From Eubacteriales bacterium (lineage in GTDB: Bacteria; Bacillota; Clostridia; Tissierellales; GPF-1): a stretch of 64,000 nt of DNA. The DNA is taken from positions 186,001 to 250,000 of the forward strand of contig DAOUQF010000001.1 of assembly GCA_030625815.1 (NCBI GenBank), given 5' to 3'. Position 1 is the stretch's first letter. Each line of letters starts with the position of its first letter. This document shows positions 39,772 to 50,461 of the stretch, piece by piece. The notes below the pieces were generated by a model. The model ran no database searches, was not told where the DNA came from, and was given only the letters and a program-made list of their open reading frames with translations. The position numbers and the translations under genes were made by a program.

Positions 39772-42700
39772 ATGGAACAAGTTTATTCATTGGGCGTTGA
39801 TGTTGGTTCAACGACAATCAAATATGTATTGCTTGATCCTCAAGGGATTGAGGTGGAAAAAGAGTATCGCCGCCATCGATCGGATGTTAGGCGAACTTTT
39901 ATGGAGATGTTGCGTGATTTGGCGAGTCGGTGGTCGGAACAAGATCTGCGGATCTATATGACGGGTTCTGCGGGGATTGGAATCTCCAGTTGGTTGGAAA
40001 TTCCCTTTATGCAGGAAGTGATTGCCTCCACCCGCGCCATTGAACGCACAGCGCCAGATACCGATGTTGCCATTGAGTTGGGTGGAGAAGACGCCAAGAT
40101 CACTTATCTGTCCCACGCGGTGGAGCAGCGGATGAATGGAACCTGTGCCGGCGGTACCGGCGCATTTATTGATCAAATGGCGTCTTTAATGGAAACCGAC
40201 CCGAACGGTCTGAATGACTTGGCCAAAGATGCGAAGCAAATTTACCCCATCGCCTCACGCTGCGGCGTATTCGCGAAAAGCGATGTGCAGCCCCTATTGA
40301 ATGAAGGGGTGAGGAAAGAGGATATTGCAGCTTCCATTTTGCAAGCGATCGTGACGCAAACCATCGGCGGACTTGCCCAGGGGCGACCCATCCGAGGGAA
40401 GGTTGCTTTTCTTGGGGGACCGCTTACCTTTTTGTCGGAATTGAGGGTGCGATTTATAGAAACCCTGCATCTTTCCGAGCAAGAGATCGTACATCCGGCC
40501 GATGCGCAATATTTTGTTGCCATGGGTGCTGCCTACGGTGCTGAAGAAGATTCGGATCAACCGATCTTTCAGCTTCAAAAATTGACAAAGAAGATGACGG
40601 AACATAGCAATCGTTTGGAGACGGCTACCCGGGCCTTGGATCCCTTGTTTCAATCGGAAGCGGATTTGCTTGCCTTCAGAAAACGCCATGCCATGAACCA
40701 AGTGGCAAGAGGAGATCTTGCGACCTATCAAGGCGATGCTTATCTTGGTATTGATTCTGGATCCACAACAACAAAGCTTGCCTTAATTGGTGAAAATCAT
40801 GAGTTGCTATACTCCTTTTATGAAGTTAACCAGGGAAGTCCATTGAATACGGTGATTCGGGAAGTGGAGCAACTCTATGAAGTTCTTCCGGAAAAAGTGC
40901 GCATAACGGGCACAGGAGTGACTGGATATGGCGAAGCCTTAATGAAAAAGGCATTGCATATTGACGTAGGTGAAGTGGAAACCATTGCACATTATCGCGC
41001 TGCGAAGTATTTTCGCCCCGATGTTGATTTTATTATTGATATTGGCGGTCAGGATATGAAGAGTCTCCGAATCCGCGACGGCCTAATTGATTCGATTATG
41101 CTCAATGAAGCCTGCTCTTCAGGTTGTGGTTCCTTTATTCAAACCTTCGCCAGCGCCTTGGGTGTCTCGGTGGAGAACTTTGCAAAGCAAGCCTTGGAAT
41201 CGAAGGCTCCAGTTGACTTGGGAACGAGATGTACGGTCTTTATGAATTCCCGCGTCAAGGAATCTCAACGTCAGGGCGCAACCATTGCGGATATCTCGGC
41301 GGGTATTGCTTATTCGGTTGTGAAAAACGCGTTGTACAAGGTTATTCGGATTCACTCGCCAAAAGATTTGGGAGAATCCATCGTTGTTCAGGGAGGAACC
41401 TTCTACAATGAGGCTGTACTTCGTGCCTTTGAACTGGAAACTGGCGTGGAAGTCATTCGACCGGATATCGCCGGATTGATGGGTGCTTTCGGGGCAGCCC
41501 TGTTGGCGCAGGATCGATGTGAATCTTCGCAATTGTTGACAAAAGAAGAACTCTCTCATTTTGATTATACCCATCGCACCACACGTTGCAAGGGGTGTTC
41601 GAACAATTGTTTGTTGACGATCAATCGATTTAACGACAAGAGTTCCTATATCAGCGGAAACCGTTGTGACAAAGGGTTGGGGATTGAAAAGAAGAAGGAT
41701 CCGGAACGAAATCTTTCCCTATACAAGTATCAACGAGTTTTTGATTATCACAGAACGAAACCTGCCACCAGAAAAGAGCGAATCGGGATGCCGCGGGTTT
41801 TGAATTTATATGAAAACTATCCGTTTTGGTATACCTTGCTGGATTCTCTTGGATTCGAGGTTGTTTTATCTCACGAATCCAATCGAAAATTGTACGATTT
41901 GGGACTTGAAAGCATACCATCTGAATCCGTTTGCTATCCAGCCAAGATCGCGCATGGCCATATTGAAGATTTAGTGAATCAAGGGGTCAGTCATATTTTC
42001 TATCCGTCCGTTCCCTATAATCAACAGGAAGATTCGCTTGCGACAAATCGATTCAATTGTCCGATTGTCGCATCCTATCCAGATGTACTGAAAGGATCCA
42101 TTGAAGCCTTTAAAGATCAGGTGAAATTTTTACATCCGTATCTTTCTTTCGATAATCCCAAGGTCTTGGTGACTCGTTTGGTCGATGAATTAGCCTGTTT
42201 TCATGTGACCAAATCGGAGATGAAAACTGCGGTCGAATTGGCTTATCAGGAACAAGAACGGTTTAGAAAGGATATCCAGAAAGCGGGCGAACATTTGCTG
42301 CAATTGCTCGCTGACGAGGGAGGCCGAGGGATCGTCCTGGCGGGACGTCCCTATCATGTGGATCCGGAAATCAATCATGGAATCCCGGATTTGATTGAAA
42401 CAGAAGGTTTTGCGATCTTTACGGAAGATTCCATTTCTCATTTGGGGGAATTGAAGCGTCCTTTGACCGTTCATAATCAATGGACCTATCATGCGCGGCT
42501 CTATCGAGCTGCGGCTTTTGTCACAACGCACCCGCAACTGGAGATGATTCAGCTGACTTCCTTTGGGTGTGGGCTTGACGCCATCACAACGGATGAGGTT
42601 AAAGAGATTCTCGAGTATGATGGGAAAACCTACACGCTCTTGAAGATTGATGAGATTTCGAATTTGGGCGCCGCTCGAATCCGAGTCCGCTCTCTGAAGG

Positions 42701-44013
42701 CAGCCTTGGCAGAGCGAGAGAGTCAAGCGAACCGCAAGCATACGCCGAAGCCTTTGGTGAAACGAATGGTTTTTACGGAAGCGATGAAGGAAACCCATAC
42801 AATTCTTGTGCCGCAAATGGCGCCTTATCATTTTGAATTTATCGGCACCATTCTAAAAAACCATGGATACAAAGTTGTTATCTTGCCGGAATTGGATTAT
42901 GACGCAGTGACCGAAGGGGTGAAGGTTGTCCATAATGACGCCTGTTATCCGGCTGTCCTGACTACGGGACAATTTATTCGCGCCTTGAAATCGGGGGAAT
43001 ATGATCTTGATCGAACGGCTCTTTTGATGTCGCAGACCGGCGGTGGATGTCGGGCAACGAATTATATCGCCTTTATTAGAAAGGCTTTACGGGATTTGGA
43101 CATGCAGCAAGTGCCTGTGATTTCATTCAACTTCAAAGGACTTGAAGATCAACCCGGATTTAAATTGCCGACAAAAGCTGTGTTGGAGATGTTGCGTGCT
43201 GTTATTTACGGTGATCTATTGATGAAGTGTGTGTGCAGAACCCGTCCGTATGAAAAAGAAGAAGGAAGCGTGGAAGCCTTATATGAAGCATGGAATAAAA
43301 AAATCCAAGCCGAATTGAAAGAAGGGCAAAGCAATCACCGGTTCCAAACCGTAGTGAAACAGATTATCGCAGATTTTGACCACATTCCTTTGCGGGATAT
43401 AAAGAAGCCAAAGGTTGGAATCGTGGGAGAAATTCTGGTGAAATTTCATCCGACTGCGAATAATCAAGTTGTGAAGGAATTGGAAAGAGAAGGGGCGGAG
43501 GTGGTTGTTCCGGAGCTCTTCAACTTTTTGACCTATTATCTGTTCAGCAATATTGCGGATCATCGCTATCTTGGCGGTTCGAGAAAAAATCGAGCGATCA
43601 GCGAGGCTGTGATTCAAGGGTTAACCATATACACAAAATCCTTGCGCAAAGCCTTGGATGCAAGCAGTCGATTTGCGTCTTCTCCATCGATTTACCACAA
43701 GGCGGATCTGGTGAAGGATTTGGTGTCGACAGGCAATAAAATGGGAGAAGGCTGGCTTTTGACAGCTGAAATGATTGAGCTGCTGCAAGAAGGCGTGCCG
43801 AATATTGTTTGTGTGCAACCTTTTGCGTGCTTGCCGAACCATATCTCTGGCAAGGGATTGTTAAAGGCGATTCGAGATGCGTATCCCATGGCCAATATCG
43901 TTCCGATTGATTATGATCCAGGTACGAGTGAAGTCAATCAAATTAATAGAATCAAACTGATGATGTCAATTGCCTTGCGGCAAGGCGAATCAAGTTTTGA
44001 AATAATTTCGTGA
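39772..44013 (+). CDS. Large 2-hydroxyacyl-CoA dehydratase activator-type protein (BadF/BcrA ATPase plus DUF2229)
   Basis: A 1,413-residue protein. Two ASKHA ATPase domains of the BadF/BcrA/HgdC type come first (about 1-290 and 320-590): VDVGSTTIKYVLLDPQG, GGEDAKITYL and NGTCAGGTGAFIDQMA in the first, IDSGSTTTKLALIGENHELL and NEACSSGCGSFIQTFASALG in the second. A cysteine motif CKGCSNNC lies near residue 613. A DUF2229-type part follows (about 660-870, GMPRVLNLYENYPFWYTLLD). The C-terminal third resembles dehydratase subunits (QTGGGCRATNYIAFIRKAL). Such proteins are widespread in Clostridia; the substrate is unknown, and no separate dehydratase genes are nearby. Confidence 0.88.
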   Translation: MEQVYSLGVDVGSTTIKYVLLDPQGIEVEKEYRRHRSDVRRTFMEMLRDLASRWSEQDLRIYMTGSAGIGISSWLEIPFMQEVIASTRAIERTAPDTDVAIELGGEDAKITYLSHAVEQRMNGTCAGGTGAFIDQMASLMETDPNGLNDLAKDAKQIYPIASRCGVFAKSDVQPLLNEGVRKEDIAASILQAIVTQTIGGLAQGRPIRGKVAFLGGPLTFLSELRVRFIETLHLSEQEIVHPADAQYFVAMGAAYGAEEDSDQPIFQLQKLTKKMTEHSNRLETATRALDPLFQSEADLLAFRKRHAMNQVARGDLATYQGDAYLGIDSGSTTTKLALIGENHELLYSFYEVNQGSPLNTVIREVEQLYEVLPEKVRITGTGVTGYGEALMKKALHIDVGEVETIAHYRAAKYFRPDVDFIIDIGGQDMKSLRIRDGLIDSIMLNEACSSGCGSFIQTFASALGVSVENFAKQALESKAPVDLGTRCTVFMNSRVKESQRQGATIADISAGIAYSVVKNALYKVIRIHSPKDLGESIVVQGGTFYNEAVLRAFELETGVEVIRPDIAGLMGAFGAALLAQDRCESSQLLTKEELSHFDYTHRTTRCKGCSNNCLLTINRFNDKSSYISGNRCDKGLGIEKKKDPERNLSLYKYQRVFDYHRTKPATRKERIGMPRVLNLYENYPFWYTLLDSLGFEVVLSHESNRKLYDLGLESIPSESVCYPAKIAHGHIEDLVNQGVSHIFYPSVPYNQQEDSLATNRFNCPIVASYPDVLKGSIEAFKDQVKFLHPYLSFDNPKVLVTRLVDELACFHVTKSEMKTAVELAYQEQERFRKDIQKAGEHLLQLLADEGGRGIVLAGRPYHVDPEINHGIPDLIETEGFAIFTEDSISHLGELKRPLTVHNQWTYHARLYRAAAFVTTHPQLEMIQLTSFGCGLDAITTDEVKEILEYDGKTYTLLKIDEISNLGAARIRVRSLKAALAERESQANRKHTPKPLVKRMVFTEAMKETHTILVPQMAPYHFEFIGTILKNHGYKVVILPELDYDAVTEGVKVVHNDACYPAVLTTGQFIRALKSGEYDLDRTALLMSQTGGGCRATNYIAFIRKALRDLDMQQVPVISFNFKGLEDQPGFKLPTKAVLEMLRAVIYGDLLMKCVCRTRPYEKEEGSVEALYEAWNKKIQAELKEGQSNHRFQTVVKQIIADFDHIPLRDIKKPKVGIVGEILVKFHPTANNQVVKELEREGAEVVVPELFNFLTYYLFSNIADHRYLGGSRKNRAISEAVIQGLTIYTKSLRKALDASSRFASSPSIYHKADLVKDLVSTGNKMGEGWLLTAEMIELLQEGVPNIVCVQPFACLPNHISGKGLLKAIRDAYPMANIVPIDYDPGTSEVNQINRIKLMMSIALRQGESSFEIIS

Positions 44014-44036
44014 ACCCCCTTAGGGGGTTCTTTTTA
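44012..44036 (+). terminator. Terminator before the glycogen cluster
   Basis: Arms GAACCCCC (44012-44019) and GGGGGTTC (44023-44030) are followed by five T. It begins within the stop codon of the preceding gene. Confidence 0.9.
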
Positions 44037-44067
44037 TTGGGTAAAAACAGTGTAGGAGGTGACAGCT

Positions 44068-45906
44068 TTGTCTTTTCATTGGAATAACGAACAAATCTTT
44101 CTTTTTCATGAGGGGCGATATTTTCAATCGTATGAGGCGTTTGGCGCTCATGTAGCTCCGGGAGGCATTCGGTTTTGTATTTGGGTGCCTGACGCAAAAT
44201 CTGTTTCGGTATCCGGCGATTTTTCGGGATGGAACGAAGCGGGCATCTCCTTGGAATTGATCGCACCCGAATCGGAGATTTGGCAAATGGTTGTGCCGCA
44301 TGCGAAAATTGGTGATCGATACAAGTATTTGATTGAAGCTGAGTCCGGGGAACGAATGTGGAAAATGGATCCCTATGGCAGAGAGGTCGAAATTCCCCCA
44401 GGAACGGCGTCCATTGTTTCGGCATTTTCATTGTCGTCCGTCTCAATCGCGTCGCGTCAGGTGAAGCGAAACCGTGCTGGCAATCGGGTTCAACCCATGA
44501 ATATCTATGAGGTGCATATCGGTTCATGGCGTGAGCATTTCGGTTCATATCAGTCCATAAGCAAGGCGCTCCCCATGTATTTAGTGGAACACGGCTACAC
44601 GCATGTTGAATTTATGCCGGTCATGCATCATCCTTTCGGGGGATCGTGGGGGTATCAGATTACCGGATTTTATGCGCCAGCCGCACAATGGGGAAATCCT
44701 CAGGATTTGAGGGAGCTTGTAGAAGCCTGTCATCAGGCGGGTCTTGGTGTGATCTTTGACTGGGTGCCGGGCCATTTTTGTCAGAATGAAGAAGGCTTGA
44801 CCGAATTGAATGGGAGCGAGGTATACGAAGCGGAAGAGCATCCCTTGTGGGGAACAAAACGCTTCCAATTGTCTCGGCCGGAGGTGCAAAGTTTTCTGTT
44901 CTCCAACGCAGCTTATTGGTTTGCTTTTTACGACATTGATGGAATTCGGGTCGATGGGGTTGCCAGCATGCTGCAGCCTGACGAGGACTATGATCCGGTC
45001 GCCATTGAATTTTTTCGAAGTCTGAATCGCATGCTATTCAGACGTTTTCCGTATGCAATTGTAGCTGCTGAGGATTCAACCTCGTTTCCGAAGGTAACGG
45101 CTCCGGTGTATCATGGCGGTTTGGGATTCAATTATAAATGGAATATGGGGTGGATGAATGACACTTTGCGATACTTTTCTTTAAGTGATTGCGAGAAAAC
45201 AAAGAAGCATCATCAATTGACCTTTTCCATGGTTTATGCTTTTGAAGAATCGTTTGTTCTTCCCTTTTCTCACGACGAGGTCGTCCATGGAAAGAAGACG
45301 CTTCTGGACAAAATGCCGGGCACATATGACGAGAAATTTGATAAACTACGGATCTTGTACTTGTATATGATGACGCATCCAGGGAAGAAATTAAGCTTTA
45401 TGGGGAATGAGTTGGCGCCATTTTTGGAATGGCGATATTACGAAGGCTTGGAATGGAAGATGTTGGAGCACGACGCGCATCGCGCTTTCTATCGATATTT
45501 GAACGACTTGAATCACTTTTATCTTAAAGAGAAGTCGCTGTGGGAACAGGATAAGTCCTGGGATGGATTTCGATGGATTGACGCAAATAATCAGGAGCAG
45601 TCGATTTTTGTCTACCAGCGCATCTCACGGGAGCCAATGACCTATTCATTGGTTGTGATCAACGCGAAAAAAGAAAATTATATGGAATTTCGAATGGGGG
45701 TCCCAGAGCATGTGAAATATCGCTTGGTCTTTTCAAGCAACATGCATGCCCGGGGATTGAATCAACCCGTAAAAAAAATCATGCAAGCCAGTCCTGTACC
45801 GTGGCAAAATCAACCATATTCTATCGTTCTTCGTTTGCCGGCGTACACGGGATTAATTATTAAGCCAATACGAAAAAGGAGGCGGAAAGATGATCAAAAC
45901 GGCTGA
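44068..45906 (+). CDS. glgB: 1,4-alpha-glucan branching enzyme
   Basis: Makes alpha-1,6 branches in glycogen. It has 612 residues from TTG 44068, set by AGGAGG 8 bases upstream; the GTG at 44059 overlaps that site. An N-terminal carbohydrate-binding module (about 25-110, FCIWVPDAKSVSVSGDFSGW) precedes the GH13 barrel: YTHVEFMPVMHHPFGGSWGY, the nucleophile Asp in GIRVDGVASML, the acid Glu in VAAEDSTSFP, and FSHDEVVHGK. Only about 30 bases separate it from the upstream terminator, so its promoter must lie in the preceding gene or transcription reads through. It overlaps glgP by 17 bases. Confidence 0.95.
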   Translation: MSFHWNNEQIFLFHEGRYFQSYEAFGAHVAPGGIRFCIWVPDAKSVSVSGDFSGWNEAGISLELIAPESEIWQMVVPHAKIGDRYKYLIEAESGERMWKMDPYGREVEIPPGTASIVSAFSLSSVSIASRQVKRNRAGNRVQPMNIYEVHIGSWREHFGSYQSISKALPMYLVEHGYTHVEFMPVMHHPFGGSWGYQITGFYAPAAQWGNPQDLRELVEACHQAGLGVIFDWVPGHFCQNEEGLTELNGSEVYEAEEHPLWGTKRFQLSRPEVQSFLFSNAAYWFAFYDIDGIRVDGVASMLQPDEDYDPVAIEFFRSLNRMLFRRFPYAIVAAEDSTSFPKVTAPVYHGGLGFNYKWNMGWMNDTLRYFSLSDCEKTKKHHQLTFSMVYAFEESFVLPFSHDEVVHGKKTLLDKMPGTYDEKFDKLRILYLYMMTHPGKKLSFMGNELAPFLEWRYYEGLEWKMLEHDAHRAFYRYLNDLNHFYLKEKSLWEQDKSWDGFRWIDANNQEQSIFVYQRISREPMTYSLVVINAKKENYMEFRMGVPEHVKYRLVFSSNMHARGLNQPVKKIMQASPVPWQNQPYSIVLRLPAYTGLIIKPIRKRRRKDDQNG

Positions 45907-48280
45907 AGAATTTCAGGGTGCACTAAAGAAAAAAATTCGGAAAGTAACGGGAGAGAAAATCGAGAGAGCTTCGCGCCATGAGCAGTATCTCGGTCTTGTG
46001 GAAGTTTTGATGGATGAATTGTCTGAGTTGTGGGTCGAGTCAAACGATCGTCACTATCGTGAAGATGCGAAGTTGGTCTACTATTTTTCCATGGAATTTC
46101 TGATTGGAAAATTATTGGATCAAGTATTATACGCCGTGGGAATCCGTGATTTGGTCGAGAGTGGTCTTCAAGGTTTTTCCATCTCACTGAATGATATGCT
46201 GGATGAGGAAAAGGAAGCAGGCTTGGGAAACGGTGGTTTGGGTCGTTTGGCGGCGTGTTATCTGGACTCTATGGCCGCCCTCGGAATATCGGGACATGGA
46301 ATGGGATTGCGGTATACCCATGGCATGTTTGAGCAACAGATTGTGAAGGGAAATCAAGTGGAAGTGCCGGATGATTGGTTAAGCGATGCATTCTCGTGGG
46401 AGGTTGAAAAGCCGACGCGGTCCGTTGTGGTTCGCTTTGGAGGTCATGTCAGAGGGGAAGAAGTCGAGGGACGATGGGTGTACTTTCATGAGGGATATGA
46501 CGCAATTCGCGCAGTCCCCTATGATGTTCCGATTGTTGGTATGGAGAACGGACAAGTCAATACCCTTCGTTTGTGGCGAGCGGTCGCGATGCGAGACATG
46601 GATATCGATGCTTTTCATCGCGGAGAATTTATTGAAGCGGTGCGTCATCAATCAGAAGCGGAAGCCATTTCTCAGATTTTATATCCCAATGATCAGAGTC
46701 AAGAGGGTCGGATTTTGCGATTGAAACAACAATACTTTTTGGTTGCAGCAGGATTGGAAACAATCATAGGACGGTTTGTGGGTCGCGGAGGCGAGTTGAG
46801 TCGATTGTCCGAGTCGGTTGCAATCCAGATCAACGATACCCATCCAGCCCTTTGCATTGCGGAGTTAATGCGAATCCTGATCGATGAAAAGGGAATGGAT
46901 TGGGAGAGCGCTTGGGAACAAACGAAAAACACCATGCACTACACCAATCACACGATTATGCCGGAGGCGTTGGAGGAGTGGTCCTATGAAACCATGAAGA
47001 ATTTGCTGCCGCGAATTACGATGATTCTGGACGAGATTCACCGACGAGATCGAATCGAAAATCCGGAGCTGGATTCGATGATGGAATGGGGGAAAATTAA
47101 GATGGCAACCCTTTCAATTATCGGATCAAGACGGGTGAACGGGGTGGCAAAACTTCATACCGAGATCTTGAAAGAGGAATTGTTTGCAGCGCGGTATCAA
47201 AAGAACCCCGACCAATTTGATTCGATTACCAATGGGGTTTCTCATCGCCGCTTTTTGATCGGAGCAAACCCCAATTTGTCGCGGTTGATCAGTGAAAAGG
47301 TTGGGGAAGACTGGAAGAAGAAACCGGAACTGCTTCAGTGCTTGACGGATTATTCAGAAGAAAATGGTTTTCTTGATCAATTGCATCGAGTGAAGCAGGG
47401 GAACAAAGAAGAATTGGCGGCGATTATCCAGCGGCAATTGAATATCCTTGTCGACCCGAATTCAATCTTCGATGTGCAGGTAAAACGAATCCATGCCTAT
47501 AAGCGTCAATTGCTGAATATTCTGCACATTATGCATCTCTATAATCGTATTGTCGATGATCATGCTCAGGAAATGGTGCCGAGAACCTTCATTTTTGCCG
47601 GAAAGGCGGCACCTGGATACTATTATGCAAAACGCTTGATTGAACTGATTCATGCGGTTTCTGAAAAAATCGAAGCAAATCCCAAATCGAGAGATCTGAT
47701 TCGAGTTGTGTTTATGCCGAATTTCAATGTGACCTTGGCAGAACGGCTCTATCCCGCTGCGGATTTGAGCGAGCAGATCTCGACGGCATCTCGAGAGGCT
47801 TCGGGCACTGGGAATATGAAGTTTATGATGAATGGAGCCGTTACCATCGGAACCTTGGACGGTGCCAATGTGGAGATTTATCGAGAGGCGGGTTGGGACA
47901 ATATGTTTATCTTTGGAATGAAGGCGGATGAAGTGTTGCGATACTATCGGGATGAATCCTATCACGCCTTGGAGGAATACCAAAAAGATCCGCGGCTGAA
48001 GCGGGTCGTCGATCAATTGATCAATGGATTCTTTGAACGTCGCGTGGGTGCGTTTCAACCCATCTTTGATTCTCTTTTATTGGAGAATGATCAATTTTTT
48101 GTTTTGCGTGACTTTGCGGAATATATGGAAACACAGCAGGTTGTGAGTCGTTATTATCGAGACTCGTATCGGTGGAATCGGATGCAACTAGCGAATATTG
48201 CACATTCTGGTTTTTTTTCCAGCGATCGCTCGATTCAAGAATATGCCGCTAGGATTTGGAGATTAGGAGGGAAATCATGA
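45890..48280 (+). CDS. glgP: Glycogen/maltodextrin phosphorylase
   Basis: Cleaves terminal glucose from glycogen with phosphate to give glucose-1-phosphate. It has 796 residues. The PLP lysine is in [20 protein letters not shown] near residue 645. [14 protein letters not shown] near residue 62 and [20 protein letters not shown] near 107 are conserved family blocks. The ATG at 45890 follows AAGGAGG and overlaps the glgB end. The next gene, glgC, overlaps its stop by 4 bases. Confidence 0.96.
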   Translation: MIKTAEEFQGALKKKIRKVTGEKIERASRHEQYLGLVEVLMDELSELWVESNDRHYREDAKLVYYFSMEFLIGKLLDQVLYAVGIRDLVESGLQGFSISLNDMLDEEKEAGLGNGGLGRLAACYLDSMAALGISGHGMGLRYTHGMFEQQIVKGNQVEVPDDWLSDAFSWEVEKPTRSVVVRFGGHVRGEEVEGRWVYFHEGYDAIRAVPYDVPIVGMENGQVNTLRLWRAVAMRDMDIDAFHRGEFIEAVRHQSEAEAISQILYPNDQSQEGRILRLKQQYFLVAAGLETIIGRFVGRGGELSRLSESVAIQINDTHPALCIAELMRILIDEKGMDWESAWEQTKNTMHYTNHTIMPEALEEWSYETMKNLLPRITMILDEIHRRDRIENPELDSMMEWGKIKMATLSIIGSRRVNGVAKLHTEILKEELFAARYQKNPDQFDSITNGVSHRRFLIGANPNLSRLISEKVGEDWKKKPELLQCLTDYSEENGFLDQLHRVKQGNKEELAAIIQRQLNILVDPNSIFDVQVKRIHAYKRQLLNILHIMHLYNRIVDDHAQEMVPRTFIFAGKAAPGYYYAKRLIELIHAVSEKIEANPKSRDLIRVVFMPNFNVTLAERLYPAADLSEQISTASREASGTGNMKFMMNGAVTIGTLDGANVEIYREAGWDNMFIFGMKADEVLRYYRDESYHALEEYQKDPRLKRVVDQLINGFFERRVGAFQPIFDSLLLENDQFFVLRDFAEYMETQQVVSRYYRDSYRWNRMQLANIAHSGFFSSDRSIQEYAARIWRLGGKS

Positions 48281-49404
48281 AGAAGAAATGTGTCGCAATG
48301 CTATTGGCAGGAGGCCAAGGCAGTCGACTGGGGGTGTTGACCAAGTCAATCGCCAAACCGGCCGTGCTCTTTGGTGGAAAGTATCGGTTGATCGATTTTT
48401 CCTTAAGCAATTGTTATCACTCCAATATCGGTATCGTTGGGGTACTTACCCAGTATCAACCCCTGGAACTCAACTCCTATATTTCTACTGGGAGCGCATG
48501 GTCCCTTGACAATGTGGGGGGCGGAGTCACGATCTTGCCGCCGTATCAAAATCGATACGGGGCAAGCTGGTATCGCGGAACTGCGGATGCCATCTATCAG
48601 AACCTGTACTTCCTGCAATCCTATGATCCTGAGCACGTCTTGATTATCTCCGGTGACCATATCTATAAAATGGATTATTCCGAGATGCTCAACAACCATA
48701 TCAAGAATCACGCGGACCTGACAATCGGGGGACTTCTTGTTGAACCCGAGGAGGCATCGCGGTTTGGGATTATGAATACGGACGGGGAAAATCGCATCCT
48801 TGAATTTGAAGAGAAACCGGAATATCCGAAGGGGAATCTGGCCTCCATGGGCATCTATATTTTCAGGTGGTCGGTGTTGAAACGATTGCTGAAAGAGGAT
48901 GGGGCCAAGGAAGAGAGCCAGCACGACTTTGGAAAGAATGTCATTCCGGAGTCCCTGGCGCAGGGATTGGACGTCTTTGCCTATCCGTTTATGGGATATT
49001 GGCGAGATGTGGGAACCATTCAAAGCTATTATGACGCGCAGATGGAATTGTTGCTGCAAACTCCTCCCCTCAACCTTTTTGACAAGGATTTTCGCATTTA
49101 TTCCAATCATGAAAGCTTGCCGCCTCATTTTATTTCGAATGACGCAACGGTAACGGACAGTTTGATCTCCGATGGTTGCCTCATTTGCGGAGAGGTGAAG
49201 CATTCGATTCTATCCAGCAGTGTGATCGTTGAAAAAGGGGCAATCGTGGAAAATTCGATTTTGTTGAAGAATGTAAAGGTCGGAAAAAACGCGAGGGTGA
49301 GACACTCGATTCTGGATGAAGGCGTTGTGATTTTAACGGATGAAGAAGTTGGTTCGGCGGATCAAAGCGTTCAATTGATTGGAAAGGAGGAGCAAGATGC
49401 GTAA
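48277..49404 (+). CDS. glgC: Glucose-1-phosphate adenylyltransferase
   Basis: Makes ADP-glucose, the committed step to glycogen. It has 375 residues from ATG 48277 ([19 protein letters not shown]) with AGGAGGG upstream. The nucleotide-binding loop GGQGSRLG, the GTADAIYQN active-site segment, [11 protein letters not shown] and the substrate lysine in [12 protein letters not shown] are all present. A left-handed beta-helix tail (about 290-375) follows. It overlaps the glgP stop and glgD start, so the stoichiometry with GlgD may be set by coupled translation. Confidence 0.97.
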   Translation: MKKKCVAMLLAGGQGSRLGVLTKSIAKPAVLFGGKYRLIDFSLSNCYHSNIGIVGVLTQYQPLELNSYISTGSAWSLDNVGGGVTILPPYQNRYGASWYRGTADAIYQNLYFLQSYDPEHVLIISGDHIYKMDYSEMLNNHIKNHADLTIGGLLVEPEEASRFGIMNTDGENRILEFEEKPEYPKGNLASMGIYIFRWSVLKRLLKEDGAKEESQHDFGKNVIPESLAQGLDVFAYPFMGYWRDVGTIQSYYDAQMELLLQTPPLNLFDKDFRIYSNHESLPPHFISNDATVTDSLISDGCLICGEVKHSILSSSVIVEKGAIVENSILLKNVKVGKNARVRHSILDEGVVILTDEEVGSADQSVQLIGKEEQDA

Positions 49405-50461
49405 AGTGATGGGTATTATTTTTCAACGCTGGGATCATGGACTGCAGACGTTCACTATGAACCGGGGCATATCGACCATTCCTTTTGGCGGCAGGTATCG
49501 ATTGATTGACTTTCCGCTTTCCAATTTGGTAAATGCGAATATTCATTCCATTGGCGTATTGGGCGGAGCGAAGTACGGATCCTTGATTGATCACTTGGGA
49601 ACCGGTCAGGAATGGTCTCTTCATCGAAAGACCCAGGATCTTGCCATTCTTCCGGCACTAGAAAATTATTCGGTCGAACCCGGTTTGTATTTTGATTTGC
49701 GTGAATTGTTGCCCAGCAAATTATTCATTGAAAATCAGTCCACCATTGAAATGATTATTTTTCAGCCAAGCAATCAAATCGATAATCTTGACTTTAAACC
49801 CCTGATGGATGAACATTTCAATGGCATGAACGATGTAACCATTGTGACCGGGAACGGCAGGATCGATGAAGCCATAGGAACTCCGGATGAAAATCGCAGA
49901 AAGTGGCAGGGACGAGAAATCTTAGCGGTTATGGTTCAACGGACTTTGATTATGCAAGCCCTTCAACGCATGAACCAAGGCGGGTCCTACGATCTTCTGA
50001 ATCTCATTCGAAGAAATCAAGAGCATCTTCGAATTAAGACTTTGACACATAAAGGATATTATCGAGAAATTTCAGATATTTCGGGATACTACCAAGCCAA
50101 TTTGGATCTTTTGGAAGCCTCGGTTCGAAAAGAATTGTTCAGGGGACCACGCACCATTTACACCAAGAGCAAGGACAATCATCCAACCCAATATTTCGAC
50201 GGTTCTTTTGTCAACAATGCATGGATTGCGAGCGGTTGTCAAATTGCGGGAATTATTCAGAATAGCATCGTTTCCAGAGAATCGATGATCGGTGAAGGGA
50301 CTGTGATCAAGAATTCGATTCTGATGCAGCGCGCTCGGATTGGCAAGGATGTTCACTTGGAACATGTCATTCTTGACAAGGCAGTCACCATTCGCGACCG
50401 AACCGTCTTGAAAGGATCGAAAGACGAGCCCGTTGTGATCTCTAAAGGGAGTGTGATCTGA
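49397..50461 (+). CDS. glgD: Glucose-1-phosphate adenylyltransferase, GlgD subunit
   Basis: A 354-residue paralogue of GlgC that forms a heterotetramer with it in Firmicutes and raises its activity. The start at 49397 follows AAAGGAGG. The glycine-rich catalytic loop of GlgC is replaced: the N-terminus reads [20 protein letters not shown] instead of [10 protein letters not shown]. The [17 protein letters not shown] stretch and the beta-helix (about 270-350) are kept. The loss of the loop supports a regulatory, not catalytic, role. It overlaps glgA by one base. Confidence 0.95.
   Translation: MRKVMGIIFQRWDHGLQTFTMNRGISTIPFGGRYRLIDFPLSNLVNANIHSIGVLGGAKYGSLIDHLGTGQEWSLHRKTQDLAILPALENYSVEPGLYFDLRELLPSKLFIENQSTIEMIIFQPSNQIDNLDFKPLMDEHFNGMNDVTIVTGNGRIDEAIGTPDENRRKWQGREILAVMVQRTLIMQALQRMNQGGSYDLLNLIRRNQEHLRIKTLTHKGYYREISDISGYYQANLDLLEASVRKELFRGPRTIYTKSKDNHPTQYFDGSFVNNAWIASGCQIAGIIQNSIVSRESMIGEGTVIKNSILMQRARIGKDVHLEHVILDKAVTIRDRTVLKGSKDEPVVISKGSVI

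Noticed and set aside
42190-42831. A 213-codon open frame on the minus strand
   Set aside because: Antisense to the 1,413-residue activator-type gene and without any motif.
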